Assembly: GCF_004348825.1 (NCBI RefSeq)
Contig: NZ_SMJU01000004.1
Span: forward strand, 818-64,817
Length of the DNA stretch: 64,000 nt
DNA from: Arundinibacter roseus
GTDB lineage: Bacteria > Bacteroidota > Bacteroidia > Cytophagales > Spirosomataceae
Direction of reading: 5' to 3'
In this document: piece by piece, positions 1 to 9,109 of the stretch
How positions within the stretch are numbered: position 1 is the first letter of the stretch
Layout of the letters: the number at the start of each line of letters is the position of its first letter
The notes under the pieces: generated by a model
Databases searched by the model: none
What the model was told of the DNA's origin: nothing
The model's input: only the letters and a program-made list of their open reading frames with translations
Translations under genes and position numbers: made by a program

Positions 1-2
1 TT

Positions 3-704
3 GTGAGCAAGGATGCGGCCACGCCAACGGTAGTAGCCACGGGTGGTCAGTTGACCTGCGAAGTAACAAGCTTGCCGATCACAGCCACGGGTTCCCCACA
101 AAATGTTACGTATGCATGGAGCGGCCCATCGAACTTCACAGCAACGACAGCCAGCATCACGGCCACTTTGGAAGGAATTTACACGGTAACCGTTACGAAT
201 CCGGCCAACGGCTGTACGGCTTCGGACACGGCGATTGTGAGCAAGGATGCGGCCACGCCGACGGTAGTAGCCACGGGTGGTCAGTTGACCTGCGAAGTAA
301 CAAGCTTGCCGATCACAGCCACGGGTTCCCCACAAAATGTTACGTATGCATGGAGCGGCCCGTCGAACTTCACAGCAGCGACAGCCAGCATCACGGCCAC
401 TTTGGAAGGAATTTACACGGTAACCGTTACGAATCCGGCCAACGGCTGTACAGCATCTGACACGGCGATTGTGAGTAAAGATGCGGCCACGCCAACGGTA
501 GTAGCCACGGGTGGTCAGTTGACCTGCGAAGTAACAAGCTTGCCGATTACGGCCACGGGTTCCCCACAAACAATCACCTATGCATGGAACGGCCCGTCGA
601 ACTTCACAGCAACGACTGCCAGCATCACGGCCACTTTGGAAGGAATTTATACCGTAACCGTTACGAATCCGGCAAACGGCTGTTCTGCTTCGGATACGGC
701 GATT
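3..704 (+). repeat. Three tandem 234-bp coding repeats
   Basis: The units start at 3, 237 and 471 and the array ends at 704, where the sequence becomes unique. The period is exactly 234 bp (78 codons), so unit gain or loss keeps frame. Units differ by few bases; the third differs most (for example QTITYAWNG in place of QNVTYAWSG). The array is open at the left edge, so the true copy number is unknown. Confidence 0.95.
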
Positions 705-2084
705 GTGAGTATTTCAACAAAAAAACCATCCGTTGGAATAAATAAACAATTGAACCTTGCTTGTATAGGTAGTATACCGGTAATAAGCACAGTTCTGAAT
801 GCGGTGCCATTCCCCAATGCAAGTTGGAGTCAGGTAGGAAATCAATCATCTGTTGTTTCATTTGCTAATGCAGCGGATCCGAATACAACAGTAAGCGGAT
901 TGGTGCCAGGCTCTTATACATTTGTATGGAAGGCAGGAGAATGTGCAGATACTCTACGAGTTTTGGTGCCTGACTGTAATGAAGAATGTATTAAACCCGA
1001 AGCCGGTCCTGACCTTTCCATTTGTGCACCAGTAACCACCGCAGATTTGCCTAATGCCGGAATCAATCAATCATGGGTTTCAAGTCCGATGAATCCAGCC
1101 TCAATTTCCATAGATTCTCAATCGGGAATTGTTAGAGGGATGACTGAGAGTGGAGTTTTCATTTTTTACCTGAATGATAATACCATTGGAAGTACCTGCT
1201 CTGATACGGTGTTTATTTTCCGTGGAATACCAAATGCGCCAACGAATCAATCAACCTGTACGGATACTTTGACATTGCCGGTCGTTGCCGGAAGCTCCTA
1301 TGCGGTTGCAGCATTAAATCCTGCACCGGCTACTATTACTTCCAGCGGATCGATTCAGGGCATGAGTGCCATCGGTGTGTATACTTTTATACTTTCCAAT
1401 GGAACATGTATAGATACAGTTCTCGTAGAAAAATTGAATTGTAATAAAATCTATGATTTGGCCCTCGATAAATCCATCAGTAAAAAAGTGGCTCAATTGG
1501 GCGATACGCTAACGTACACCATTCGGGTTTGGAACGAGGGAGAAGCTATTGCGCACGGAATTGAAGTTACCGATACGCTTAATGCCGGAGTTCAGTACCT
1601 TTCCTATACGTCAACCGTAGGGAATTATTCCAATGGAAAATGGACGTTTGACAGCATTGAGGTAGGAGATACGCTTTCTCTCAATATTAAAGTACGAGTG
1701 ATTGGGCTGGGAGTTTGGTTTAATACCGCCGAAATTACCAAAATGACTGAGAAAGACGAAGATAGCACTCCTAACAATGGCGATGAAAGTGAAGATGATA
1801 TTGATCGTGAGTGCTTTACAGTTCCAATTGAAGTCTGTCGCGGACAGGCCTACGTTGCTTCTGTACCAAACCAATACACAAATGTCGTTTGGTTTAGAGA
1901 TGATGTTCAGGTAGCTGTCGGCAATTCACTGATTATTTCGGAATCCGGTCAGTATACCTTTACCGCAACCGAGACCCAATGTCCTGCACAGGGATGTTGT
2001 CCAATTATGGTTGCTGTAATTGACTGTTGCCCGGTAGATGTTTGCGTGCCATTTGTAATCAAGAAGACAAGATCTGGTAAGTAA
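3..2084 (+). CDS. 3' end of a giant repeat-rich surface adhesin with DUF11 domain (partial)
   Basis: The frame is open at the left edge, so this is the C-terminal part of a larger protein and the GTG at 3 is internal. It opens with three near-identical 78-residue units (234 bp each), each with a central YAW-G-PSNFTA core and a Cys pair, resembling PKD/SprB-type Ig-like repeats. Non-repetitive Ig-like segments follow, then a DUF11-type domain at about residues 480-600 (LDKSISKK to ITKMTEKDEDSTPNNGDESEDD). The tail is Cys-rich and ends in a short basic CVPFVIKKT segment. By family such proteins are secreted, probably by the type IX system, and act in adhesion or gliding. I see no classical T9SS sorting domain, so the export route is inferred. 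A strong terminator follows. Confidence 0.8.
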   Translation: MSKDAATPTVVATGGQLTCEVTSLPITATGSPQNVTYAWSGPSNFTATTASITATLEGIYTVTVTNPANGCTASDTAIVSKDAATPTVVATGGQLTCEVTSLPITATGSPQNVTYAWSGPSNFTAATASITATLEGIYTVTVTNPANGCTASDTAIVSKDAATPTVVATGGQLTCEVTSLPITATGSPQTITYAWNGPSNFTATTASITATLEGIYTVTVTNPANGCSASDTAIVSISTKKPSVGINKQLNLACIGSIPVISTVLNAVPFPNASWSQVGNQSSVVSFANAADPNTTVSGLVPGSYTFVWKAGECADTLRVLVPDCNEECIKPEAGPDLSICAPVTTADLPNAGINQSWVSSPMNPASISIDSQSGIVRGMTESGVFIFYLNDNTIGSTCSDTVFIFRGIPNAPTNQSTCTDTLTLPVVAGSSYAVAALNPAPATITSSGSIQGMSAIGVYTFILSNGTCIDTVLVEKLNCNKIYDLALDKSISKKVAQLGDTLTYTIRVWNEGEAIAHGIEVTDTLNAGVQYLSYTSTVGNYSNGKWTFDSIEVGDTLSLNIKVRVIGLGVWFNTAEITKMTEKDEDSTPNNGDESEDDIDRECFTVPIEVCRGQAYVASVPNQYTNVVWFRDDVQVAVGNSLIISESGQYTFTATETQCPAQGCCPIMVAVIDCCPVDVCVPFVIKKTRSGK

Positions 2085-2113
2085 AAAAATCATGTAGTTG
2101 AAGAATAAAAAAA

Positions 2114-2146
2114 GGGGCATTCCGAACTTTCGGAATGCCCCTTTTT
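2114..2146. terminator. Bidirectional rho-independent terminator (adhesin / GNAT)
   Basis: A perfect 13-bp inverted repeat (GGGGCATTCCGAA at 2114-2126 and its complement at 2129-2141) is flanked by A-rich sequence on the left and TTTTT on the right. It lies 30 bp past the adhesin stop and just downstream of the minus-strand acetyltransferase, so it can serve both convergent genes. Confidence 0.85.
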
Positions 2147-2159
2147 ATCTTGTACTTTT

Positions 2160-2603
2160 TCAAAAGTCCAAATGGCAATTGAGCCACTCGTCGTCAAACC
2201 GTGTGCCGTATTTGCGGTAAAAGCCTACAGCAGAAGTATTCCAGTCCAATACCTGCCACATCATACCCGTGCAGTTTGTCTCATGAGCCGCTTTGACCAC
2301 GGCATCAAAAAGAATTTTTCCAATTCCATTTCCCCGCATCGTTTCGGTAATGATAATATCTTCCAGATACAACCGCTTGCCTTTCCAGGTAGAATAGCGA
2401 AAGTAAAAAAGCGCCAGGCCAACGGCTTTTCCCTCCGATTCTGCAATGTAAAAATCAAAAAGATTTTGTTCATAATCCTGAGTCATCCGGTCAACCGTAT
2501 TGGAAACCTGATCCAGGGCTTTTTCATATACTGCCAATTCTTTTACTAATTCAAAAACAGCCGGAATATCTTCGCGTGTGCCGTGTCGTGTTGTAATGTT
2601 CAT
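2160..2603 (-). CDS. GNAT family N-acetyltransferase (SSAT-like)
   Basis: A 147-residue single-domain GNAT fold enzyme, predicted to move an acetyl group from acetyl-CoA to an amine. The acetyl-CoA loop RGNGIGK is at residues 90-96, after the motif A strand LYLEDIIIT. A C-terminal motif B region (WNTSAVGFYRKYG, about 121-133) resembles the spermidine/spermine N1-acetyltransferase group. The substrate cannot be told from sequence; polyamine or diamine is an inference. It ends next to the shared terminator and is separated from rluD by about 60 bp. Confidence 0.85.
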   Translation of the reverse strand: MNITTRHGTREDIPAVFELVKELAVYEKALDQVSNTVDRMTQDYEQNLFDFYIAESEGKAVGLALFYFRYSTWKGKRLYLEDIIITETMRGNGIGKILFDAVVKAAHETNCTGMMWQVLDWNTSAVGFYRKYGTRFDDEWLNCHLDF

Positions 2604-2663
2604 GAAATTGGGTTAGTTAAAAATTGAAGGTTTTATTAGTTATAATCGCAAAGCAGGTGAATA

Positions 2664-3695
2664 CTACTGATGTTGTACAAAATTATCCCATCGGGCTAAT
2701 ACCTCTCGAAAATCTTCCGGTAGCTCTGTGTCAAACTGCATCCATTGTTTTGTTTTGGGATGAACCACGCCCAAAGACTTAGCGTGCAAGGCTTGGCGGG
2801 GCATGATTTTAAAACAATTTTCGACAAAGGCCTTATAGCTTCCACTTGTGGTCCCTCTCAAAATCCGGTCTCCGCCGTACGTACTGTCGCTAAATATCGG
2901 ATGTCCAATGTGTTTCATATGTGCCCGAATTTGGTGGGTGCGACCGGTTTCAAGTGTGCATTTTAGAAGCGAAACATAGCGTAATTTATGAATAACCTCG
3001 TAGTGAGTCACCGCTGCTTTGCCCTGACTTCCGTCCGGATAAACATCCATTACCCGACGATCTTTGGCGCTACGGCCAATGTGCCCTTCAATTGTTCCCT
3101 TGTCCTGCTTCGGTTCTCCCCAAACGAGTGCATAGTATGTACGCTCAATGCTATGGTCAAAAAATTGTTTGGCAAGAAAAGTCATTCCGAATTCAGTACG
3201 GGCTATAACTAGCAACCCGGAGGTGTCTTTGTCTATTCGATGTACTAATCCAGGACGAATGTCTCCATTTCGGTTGGTCGGCAGATGCTGAAAGTGATAC
3301 ACCAACGCATTCACCAGGGTGCCCGTCCAGTTACCAAACGCCGGATGAACGACCATTCCGGCGGGCTTGTTCACGATTGTCATTTCTTCATCTTCATATA
3401 AAATATTGAGGGGAATATTTTCGGGAACAATTTCCGTGTCACGCGGTGGCTGCGGAAGCGATAGAACAATCACATCCAACGGCTTGACTTTATAGCTTGC
3501 TTTGGAGGCAATTCCATTCACAGTGATAGCTTCTGCTTCTATTCCATTTTGTATTTTAGTCCTGGTTACATTTGGTACGTGCAGACTAAGGTATTTATCA
3601 AGACGCATCGGTCCCTGACCTTTGTCGGCAACAAGCCGGTAATGTTCGTATAAATCTTCTTCGTCTTCGGGTATTTCCTGCGAATGATCAGACAT
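2664..3695 (-). CDS. rluD: RluD-family 23S rRNA pseudouridine synthase
   Basis: A 343-residue RluA/RluD-type enzyme that isomerises specific uridines of 23S rRNA. An acidic N-terminal extension precedes an S4 RNA-binding domain (about 29-80: RLDKYLSLHVPNVTRTKIQ). The catalytic domain carries HRIDKDTSG at 152-160, with Asp155 the expected catalytic residue, and later GRTHQIRAHM. Length is normal for RluD. The exact rRNA target (RluD versus RluC-type) is inferred. It is divergent from the desulfhydrase-like gene at 3789. Confidence 0.92.
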   Translation of the reverse strand: MSDHSQEIPEDEEDLYEHYRLVADKGQGPMRLDKYLSLHVPNVTRTKIQNGIEAEAITVNGIASKASYKVKPLDVIVLSLPQPPRDTEIVPENIPLNILYEDEEMTIVNKPAGMVVHPAFGNWTGTLVNALVYHFQHLPTNRNGDIRPGLVHRIDKDTSGLLVIARTEFGMTFLAKQFFDHSIERTYYALVWGEPKQDKGTIEGHIGRSAKDRRVMDVYPDGSQGKAAVTHYEVIHKLRYVSLLKCTLETGRTHQIRAHMKHIGHPIFSDSTYGGDRILRGTTSGSYKAFVENCFKIMPRQALHAKSLGVVHPKTKQWMQFDTELPEDFREVLARWDNFVQHQ

Positions 3696-3788
3696 AGAGT
3701 AGTAATAAATTGACCGCGCCGCCGGGGCGTGAAAAGTTGTAGGTATACAGGCTTCGTTCTACTTTTGACAAAAATATTAAAAATTTAC

Positions 3789-4697
3789 GTGGACTTTCTG
3801 ATTCCTTTTGGACCAACACGGCTACAACGCCTGCTTGATGCACCTACTCAACGGGCGGGAATTGACCTGTACCTGAAAAGAGACGACGAAATTCACCCTG
3901 AGATTTCTGGTAATAAGTGGCGAAAATTGAAGTTTTCGCTTTTGGAAATTCAAAAATCAGGATATGAATCTCTGATCACATTTGGAGGTGCCCGCTCCAA
4001 TCACCTGTACGCAGCTGCTGCCGCAGGCAAGGCGTTGGGAATCAAAACGTTTGGTGTCATTCGTGGTGATGAATTTGCGGAGAAAGACACCGAAACCCTG
4101 CACTTTTGCCGTGCTCAAGGCATGACTCTTTTGCCTGTAAGCCGTGAATTGTACCGACAAAAAGAAGATCCCAATTTTCTTCAAAACTTTACCGTGGATT
4201 TCGGAAAATATCTTTTGCTGCCAGAAGGTGGAACCACCGCTTTGGCTTTGCCGGGCGTGCGTGAAGTAGTTGATGAAACGGAAAAGCAATTAGGTTTTTC
4301 TGCTGATGCTTACACCGTAGCCGCCGGAACGGGCGGAACTGCCGCTGGTCTATTGTCGGCACCGACTTCACGGGTGTTGGCTTTTTCTGCACTGAAAGGT
4401 GGAGATTTTCTTTTTGGAGATATTTTAAAATGGATAAATGAACCCACGGCTGCTCAACGTTTGACGCTTCGGACAGACTATCACTTTGGTGGATATGCTC
4501 GTCATACGCCGGAATTGATTCGTTTCATGAGCGAATTTGAGCAGCGGCATTCCGTGCTTTTGGAGCATGTGTATACGGGTAAAATGCTCTATGGAGTGTA
4601 TGATTTGATGCGTAAAAATTTTTTCACTCCCGGCTCTACCATCGTAGCTATTCATACAGGTGGTTTGCAGGGACGTAGTCATGAGAATAAGAATTGA
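3789..4697 (+). CDS. PLP-dependent ACC deaminase / D-cysteine desulfhydrase family protein
   Basis: A fold-type II PLP enzyme. The segment LYLKRDDEIHPEISGNKWRKLKF contains the PLP-lysine motif (GNKWRKL), then TFGGARSNHLYAAAAAG and the phosphate-binding glycine loop AAGTGGTAAGLL. I chose the GTG at 3789 because homology (PFGPTRLQRL) begins there; an earlier in-frame GTG at 3729 adds 20 poorly conserved residues. About 302 residues, usual for the compact Bacteroidota form. The reaction (D-cysteine desulfhydration or ACC deamination) cannot be separated by eye. It ends at a hairpin shared with sufB. Confidence 0.83.
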   Translation: MDFLIPFGPTRLQRLLDAPTQRAGIDLYLKRDDEIHPEISGNKWRKLKFSLLEIQKSGYESLITFGGARSNHLYAAAAAGKALGIKTFGVIRGDEFAEKDTETLHFCRAQGMTLLPVSRELYRQKEDPNFLQNFTVDFGKYLLLPEGGTTALALPGVREVVDETEKQLGFSADAYTVAAGTGGTAAGLLSAPTSRVLAFSALKGGDFLFGDILKWINEPTAAQRLTLRTDYHFGGYARHTPELIRFMSEFEQRHSVLLEHVYTGKMLYGVYDLMRKNFFTPGSTIVAIHTGGLQGRSHENKN

Positions 4698-4703
4698 ACA
4701 AAA

Positions 4704-4743
4704 AAAATCGGTCAGACTGAAAATTTCAGCCTGACCGATTTTT
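4704..4743. terminator. Bidirectional terminator between desulfhydrase-like gene and sufB
   Basis: The inverted repeat AATCGGTCAG (4706-4715) / CTGACCGATT (4731-4740) has an inner CTGAAA/TTTCAG pairing, an A-run on the left and a T-run on the right. It lies between two convergent genes. Confidence 0.85.
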
Positions 4744-4766
4744 GAATCTATATTGGATCGAAAAGA

Positions 4767-6212
4767 TTAACCAACGCTACCTTCCAAACTAATTTCAAGC
4801 AGTTTTTGAGCTTCAACCGCAAACTCCATCGGAAGTTGGTTGAGTACTTCTTTGGCATAACCGTTGACGATCAGCGCTACGGCCTGCTCGGTAGCAATAC
4901 CACGTTGATTGCAATAGAACAAAATATCCTCTCCAATTTTTGATGTAGTAGCTTCATGCTCAACAGTGGCCGTTGGATTGCTAACCTCGATATACGGGAA
5001 CGTATGCGCTCCACAGCGGTCGCCTAATAAGAGCGAATCGCACTGCGAAAAATTACGGGCATTTTCGGCACGTTTAAAAACTTCCACCAATCCGCGGTAC
5101 GAATTCTGACTTTTCCCGGCAGAAATACCTTTCGATACAATTCGGCTTTTGGTATTCTTGCCGATATGAATCATTTTGGTGCCGGTATCCGCCTGCTGCA
5201 TGTTGTTGGTAACGGCTACCGAGTAAAACTCGCCAATGGAATGATCGCCTTTCAATATAACCGAAGGATATTTCCAGGTAATTGCCGAGCCGGTTTCAAC
5301 CTGTGTCCAGGAAATTTTGGAATAAGCGCCGTCACAAATACCACGCTTGGTCACAAAATTATAGATTCCGCCTTTTCCTTCCTTATCGCCCGGATACCAG
5401 TTCTGAACGGTAGAATATTTCACTTCGGCTTTTTCGTGCGTAAAAATTTCAACCACCGCTGCGTGAAGCTGATTTTCATCCCGCATCGGTGCCGTGCAAC
5501 CTTCCAGGTAACTTACATAACTTCCTTCATCAGCAATAATCAGCGTACGCTCAAATTGCCCGGTTCCTGACGCATTGATCCGGAAATAGGTAGAAAGTTC
5601 CATGGGGCAACGCACGCCTTTTGGAATATAAACGAACGATCCGTCTGAGAAAACAGCGGAGTTTAGTCCGGCATAAAAATTATCTTTTGGAGGAACTACC
5701 GATCCCAGATATTTTTTTACAAGATCCGGATGCTCTTTGATTGCCTCACTGATGGAGCAAAAAATGATGCCTTTTTCTTTTAATGATTCTTTGAAGGTTG
5801 TAAAAACCGATTCAGAATCCATGACAGCATCTACTGCTACATTGGAAAGACGTTTTTGCTCATCCAGTGAAATTCCCAGACGCTCAAACGTATTTCTCAG
5901 TTCAGGATCAATATCATCCAAGCTATCCACCTGCTTCTTTTTCTTGGGAGCAGAGTAATATTTGATCGCCTGAAAATCAATGGCCGGATAGTGTACATTT
6001 GCCCATACGGGCTCAGTCATCTTTATCCAGGAACGATAGGCTTTCAACCGCCATTCCAGCATCCACTCGGGTTCGTTTTTCTTTGCAGAAATAAACCGAA
6101 CGATGTCTTCGCTTAAACCGGGAGGTGCTTCATCCGCCTCAATGTCCGTGATAAAGCCGTATTTATAGTCTGAATTGGTAATTTCTTCAAGTAATTCTAC
6201 TTCTTTGCTCAT
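4767..6212 (-). CDS. sufB: Fe-S cluster assembly protein SufB
   Basis: A 481-residue SUF scaffold subunit; with SufC and SufD it assembles Fe-S clusters on the cytoplasmic scaffold. The C-terminal SUF-FeS core includes [41 protein letters not shown] with its conserved Cys, His and Glu, and the mid-region motif [17 protein letters not shown]. Length matches the family. sufC and sufD are not in this window; they usually lie downstream in Bacteroidota, but here a convergent gene follows the terminator, so sufB stands alone. Confidence 0.95.
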   Translation of the reverse strand: MSKEVELLEEITNSDYKYGFITDIEADEAPPGLSEDIVRFISAKKNEPEWMLEWRLKAYRSWIKMTEPVWANVHYPAIDFQAIKYYSAPKKKKQVDSLDDIDPELRNTFERLGISLDEQKRLSNVAVDAVMDSESVFTTFKESLKEKGIIFCSISEAIKEHPDLVKKYLGSVVPPKDNFYAGLNSAVFSDGSFVYIPKGVRCPMELSTYFRINASGTGQFERTLIIADEGSYVSYLEGCTAPMRDENQLHAAVVEIFTHEKAEVKYSTVQNWYPGDKEGKGGIYNFVTKRGICDGAYSKISWTQVETGSAITWKYPSVILKGDHSIGEFYSVAVTNNMQQADTGTKMIHIGKNTKSRIVSKGISAGKSQNSYRGLVEVFKRAENARNFSQCDSLLLGDRCGAHTFPYIEVSNPTATVEHEATTSKIGEDILFYCNQRGIATEQAVALIVNGYAKEVLNQLPMEFAVEAQKLLEISLEGSVG

Positions 6213-6284
6213 AATGCTAAAAGTTACCTTTTTAAGATATAATCAGTTAACAACTGAAAGAGGGGATCAGTTTGTCGTTTTGTA

Positions 6285-6292
6285 CAAAAATA
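6285..6292 (-). promoter_or_regulatory. Possible Bacteroidota -7 box upstream of sufB
   Basis: On the minus strand this reads TATTTTTG, a match to the TAnnTTTG -7 consensus, about 73 bp before the sufB ATG. No convincing -33 TTG is seen at the expected distance, so support is weak. Confidence 0.35.
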
Positions 6293-6402
6293 TAGAAAAA
6301 TTCTAAATAAGCTCACTTTCCTGACAGGAATCACCCCCCAAATCTGAATGGGCAAAGAAATGGCGAGTTTTTGGCAAAGTTTATTTTAAACCTTCCTATA
6401 CG

Positions 6403-7368
6403 TCAATAATATTTTTCAGGAATAAGGTAATTTGCTACATAATCCTGAACTCCATCTTCAAGTGAATGAAACGGCTGAGAAAAACCAATAGAGCGCAGCT
6501 TACTCATCGACGCCTGCGTGTAGTATTGGTATTTGTCACGAATATCGACGGGTGTATCAATAAATTCTATGTCAGGTTCAATGCTCATGGCCCGAAAGGT
6601 ATTCAACACCAGATCTTTGAACGTGCGGGCTTCACCGCTTCCCAGGTTATAAATACCCGAATTTTTGCGATGATGCATCAGGAATAAGCAAACATCCACC
6701 ACGTCTTTCACATATACGAAGTCGCGCATCTGCTCGCCATCCTGAAAATTAGGATTGTGAGAGCGGAAGAGTTTCATTTTGCTGGTCTTTTTGATTTGGT
6801 GAAAAGCATGAAAAATTACGGATGCCATTCGTCCTTTGTGAAATTCATTGGGACCATACACATTAAAAAATTTGAGACCCGCCCAAAAAAACGGTTTCTT
6901 TTCCTGAGAAAGGGCCCACAAATCAAAATCATTCTTGGAATCTCCGTAAGGATTCAGCGGTTTGAGCTGCGGAATAAGTGATTCGTTGTCTTCATACCCA
7001 AATTCTCCCAGGCCATATGTAGCAGCAGAGGAAGCATATACCACCGGAATATGATACTCCACGCAGCGATTCCAGATTTCTTTGGAATAATTCAGATTAA
7101 GCTCATCAAAAATTTCGACGTCAAATTCAGTAGTGTCGGTACGGGCACCAATGTGAAAAATGAACTCGACTTCTTCGTGTTTTTGGTCCAGCCACGAAAA
7201 AAAATGGGTGCGCTCCACCCGTTCCTGAATCGACTTGCCGTCCAGATTTTCGAGTTTTTCTGTTTTTGAAAAATCATCTACGGCAATAATAAACGTAAAG
7301 CCCTGCTGATTTAATTTACTGATTAGGCAACTGCCAATAAAACCTGCTGCACCCGTGACAACAATCAT
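6403..7368 (-). CDS. hldD: ADP-L-glycero-D-manno-heptose 6-epimerase
   Basis: An extended short-chain dehydrogenase, 321 residues, that epimerises ADP-D-glycero-D-manno-heptose for LPS inner core or S-layer glycan synthesis. The N-terminal Rossmann loop GAAGFIGS is at 6-13. The catalytic SSA segment (113-115) and YGDSK (Tyr141, Lys145) are intact. ARTDTTEFD (75-83) and DGEQMRDFVYVKDVV are typical of HldD/RfaD. It lies divergent to queD; other heptose genes are not nearby. Confidence 0.88.
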   Translation of the reverse strand: MIVVTGAAGFIGSCLISKLNQQGFTFIIAVDDFSKTEKLENLDGKSIQERVERTHFFSWLDQKHEEVEFIFHIGARTDTTEFDVEIFDELNLNYSKEIWNRCVEYHIPVVYASSAATYGLGEFGYEDNESLIPQLKPLNPYGDSKNDFDLWALSQEKKPFFWAGLKFFNVYGPNEFHKGRMASVIFHAFHQIKKTSKMKLFRSHNPNFQDGEQMRDFVYVKDVVDVCLFLMHHRKNSGIYNLGSGEARTFKDLVLNTFRAMSIEPDIEFIDTPVDIRDKYQYYTQASMSKLRSIGFSQPFHSLEDGVQDYVANYLIPEKYY

Positions 7369-7514
7369 ACCTCCTGAGTCTAGTGTTTGTGAAGAATGTT
7401 TGAACCTGTAAAGTTAGGATAAAACCGCTGGGAGAACTAACCCGGCTGTTCCCTAAAAGTAGGATTTTTTTTAGTTGATTTCGCTAATTGATAAAAAACT
7501 ATGGGAACAAGATG

Positions 7515-7522
7515 TAATTTTG
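7515..7522 (+). promoter_or_regulatory. Candidate -7 box for queD
   Basis: TAATTTTG matches TAnnTTTG exactly and ends 24 bp before the queD ATG. A TTG at 7488-7490 could be the -33 element, with slightly long spacing (24 bp). Confidence 0.5.
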
Positions 7523-7546
7523 TACCTGAAAGATTTGAAATAAAGT

Positions 7547-7966
7547 ATGATTTACGTAACCAGAAAAGAACATTTCAACGCTGCGCATCGCCTGTATAAT
7601 CCTGCATGGTCAGAAGAAAAAAATCAGGAGGTTTTTGGGCCCTGCGCCAACCGAAATTTTCATGGACATAACTTTGAACTCATTGTAACGGTCAAAGGTA
7701 CACCCGATCCCGACACAGGTTTTGTGATCGATCTTAAAGTACTTGGTGAGCTGATTAAGAAGCACGTGGTAGATAAAGTGGACCACCGAAACCTGAATTT
7801 GGACGTTGATTTTATGGAAGGTAAAATGGCTTCCTGCGAAATTTTTGTGATGGAAATCTGGAAAATTCTTGCGCCAATTATTACCGAAAAAGCACCTGCT
7901 GCCCATCTGCATTACATTAAACTAGTCGAGACTCCCAAAAACTTTGTGGAGTATTATGGCGAATAA
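7547..7966 (+). CDS. queD: 6-carboxytetrahydropterin synthase (QueD/PTPS family)
   Basis: A 139-residue T-fold enzyme that converts dihydroneopterin triphosphate to 6-carboxytetrahydropterin in queuosine/7-deazapurine synthesis. Zinc ligands His14 (FNAAHRL) and His39/His41 (FHGH) are visible, with the catalytic Cys33 (GPCANRNFHGH) and the Asp79-His80 pair (VDHRNLN). Presence of the Cys supports QueD over a eukaryotic-type PTPS. lpxB follows on the same strand 33 bp later. Confidence 0.9.
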   Translation: MIYVTRKEHFNAAHRLYNPAWSEEKNQEVFGPCANRNFHGHNFELIVTVKGTPDPDTGFVIDLKVLGELIKKHVVDKVDHRNLNLDVDFMEGKMASCEIFVMEIWKILAPIITEKAPAAHLHYIKLVETPKNFVEYYGE

Positions 7967-7999
7967 CTTTCGTCAAGTTTGTCTTTTTTTAATCTTTCT

Positions 8000-9109
8000 A
8001 TGAAATACTACCTCATTGCCGGTGAGCGTTCGGGCGATTTGCACGGTTCAAATCTGATGAAGGGCATAAGGGCGCACGATCCTGATGCACAGTTTCGGGC
8101 GTGGGGAGGAGATTTGATGAAAGAACAGGGTGCCGAGCTCGTCATGCACTACACGCAAATGGCCTTCATGGGATTTTGGGAAGTTTTTAAAAATCTGCGG
8201 ACAATTTCAGGCTTTCTCAAAAAATGCAAAGCAGACTTAATCGAAAATGCCCCGGATGCTTTGATTTTGATTGATTATCCGGGTTTCAACCTTCGCATAG
8301 CGGCTTTTGCGAAGAAAAAAGGCATTCGGGTTTTTTATTACATTTCTCCCAAAGTTTGGGCCTGGAATCAGCGCCGGGCGCTCGGCATTAAGGCAAACGT
8401 GGATCACATGTTTGTGATATTTCCATTTGAAGTCGATTTCTACAAAAAATATAGTTACGAAGTTACCTACGTAGGAAATCCTTTGATGGATGCAATTCAG
8501 GATTTTGTGCCTGATGAATCGTTTCGTAACAAGAATGAGCTCGGACAAAAGCGGGTCGTTGCGTTGCTGCCGGGCAGTAGGCAGCAGGAGGTAACGGGCA
8601 TGCTGGACCGAATGCTGAGCATTAAACCGTATTTTGAAGATCATGAATTTGTCATTGCTGCCATACGCACCCTGCCCGCTTCGCTGTATGAAAAATATAC
8701 GTCTCAACCGGGCGTAACCCTTGTGTATGAGGCTACCTACGATTTGCTGCACATAGCCGAAGCAGCCCTCGTAACCTCCGGAACGGCAACGCTTGAAACC
8801 GCCCTTTTTGGCGTGCCGGAAGTAGTTTGTTACCGGACAAGCGCTGTTTCGTACCGAATCGCAAAAGCCCTGATTCAGGTTCCTTTTATCTCTTTGGTCA
8901 ATCTGATTATGGAAAAAGAAATTGTTCGGGAGCTGATTCAGGATGAATTTTCGAGTCAAAATCTACATGCCGAACTTGCCGCCCTCGTAGAAGGCGGGGC
9001 CAAACGCTCCAAACAGCTTGCGGCCTATGCCGAACTCAAAAAGCGGGTTGGCGACAAAGGGGCTTCGCTGCGAACCGGGGCAGAAATTGTCCGGCTTTTG
9101 CAGGTCTGA
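8000..9109 (+). CDS. lpxB: Lipid-A-disaccharide synthase
   Basis: A GT19 glycosyltransferase that condenses UDP-2,3-diacylglucosamine with lipid X to form the lipid A disaccharide at the inner membrane. It starts at ATG 8000 (MKYYLIAGERSGDLHGSNLMKG), the conserved LpxB N-terminus; the seven codons upstream look spurious. Other family signatures are ISPKVWAWNQRR, LLPGSRQQEV and TSGTATLETALFGVPEVVCYR. About 369 residues, normal length. Its stop codon abuts the mreB stop with no spacer. Confidence 0.95.
   Translation: MKYYLIAGERSGDLHGSNLMKGIRAHDPDAQFRAWGGDLMKEQGAELVMHYTQMAFMGFWEVFKNLRTISGFLKKCKADLIENAPDALILIDYPGFNLRIAAFAKKKGIRVFYYISPKVWAWNQRRALGIKANVDHMFVIFPFEVDFYKKYSYEVTYVGNPLMDAIQDFVPDESFRNKNELGQKRVVALLPGSRQQEVTGMLDRMLSIKPYFEDHEFVIAAIRTLPASLYEKYTSQPGVTLVYEATYDLLHIAEAALVTSGTATLETALFGVPEVVCYRTSAVSYRIAKALIQVPFISLVNLIMEKEIVRELIQDEFSSQNLHAELAALVEGGAKRSKQLAAYAELKKRVGDKGASLRTGAEIVRLLQV

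Noticed and set aside
3..704. Regular repeats that might be a CRISPR array
   Set aside because: The 234-bp units are contiguous, in frame and coding, with no spacers; they are protein repeats.
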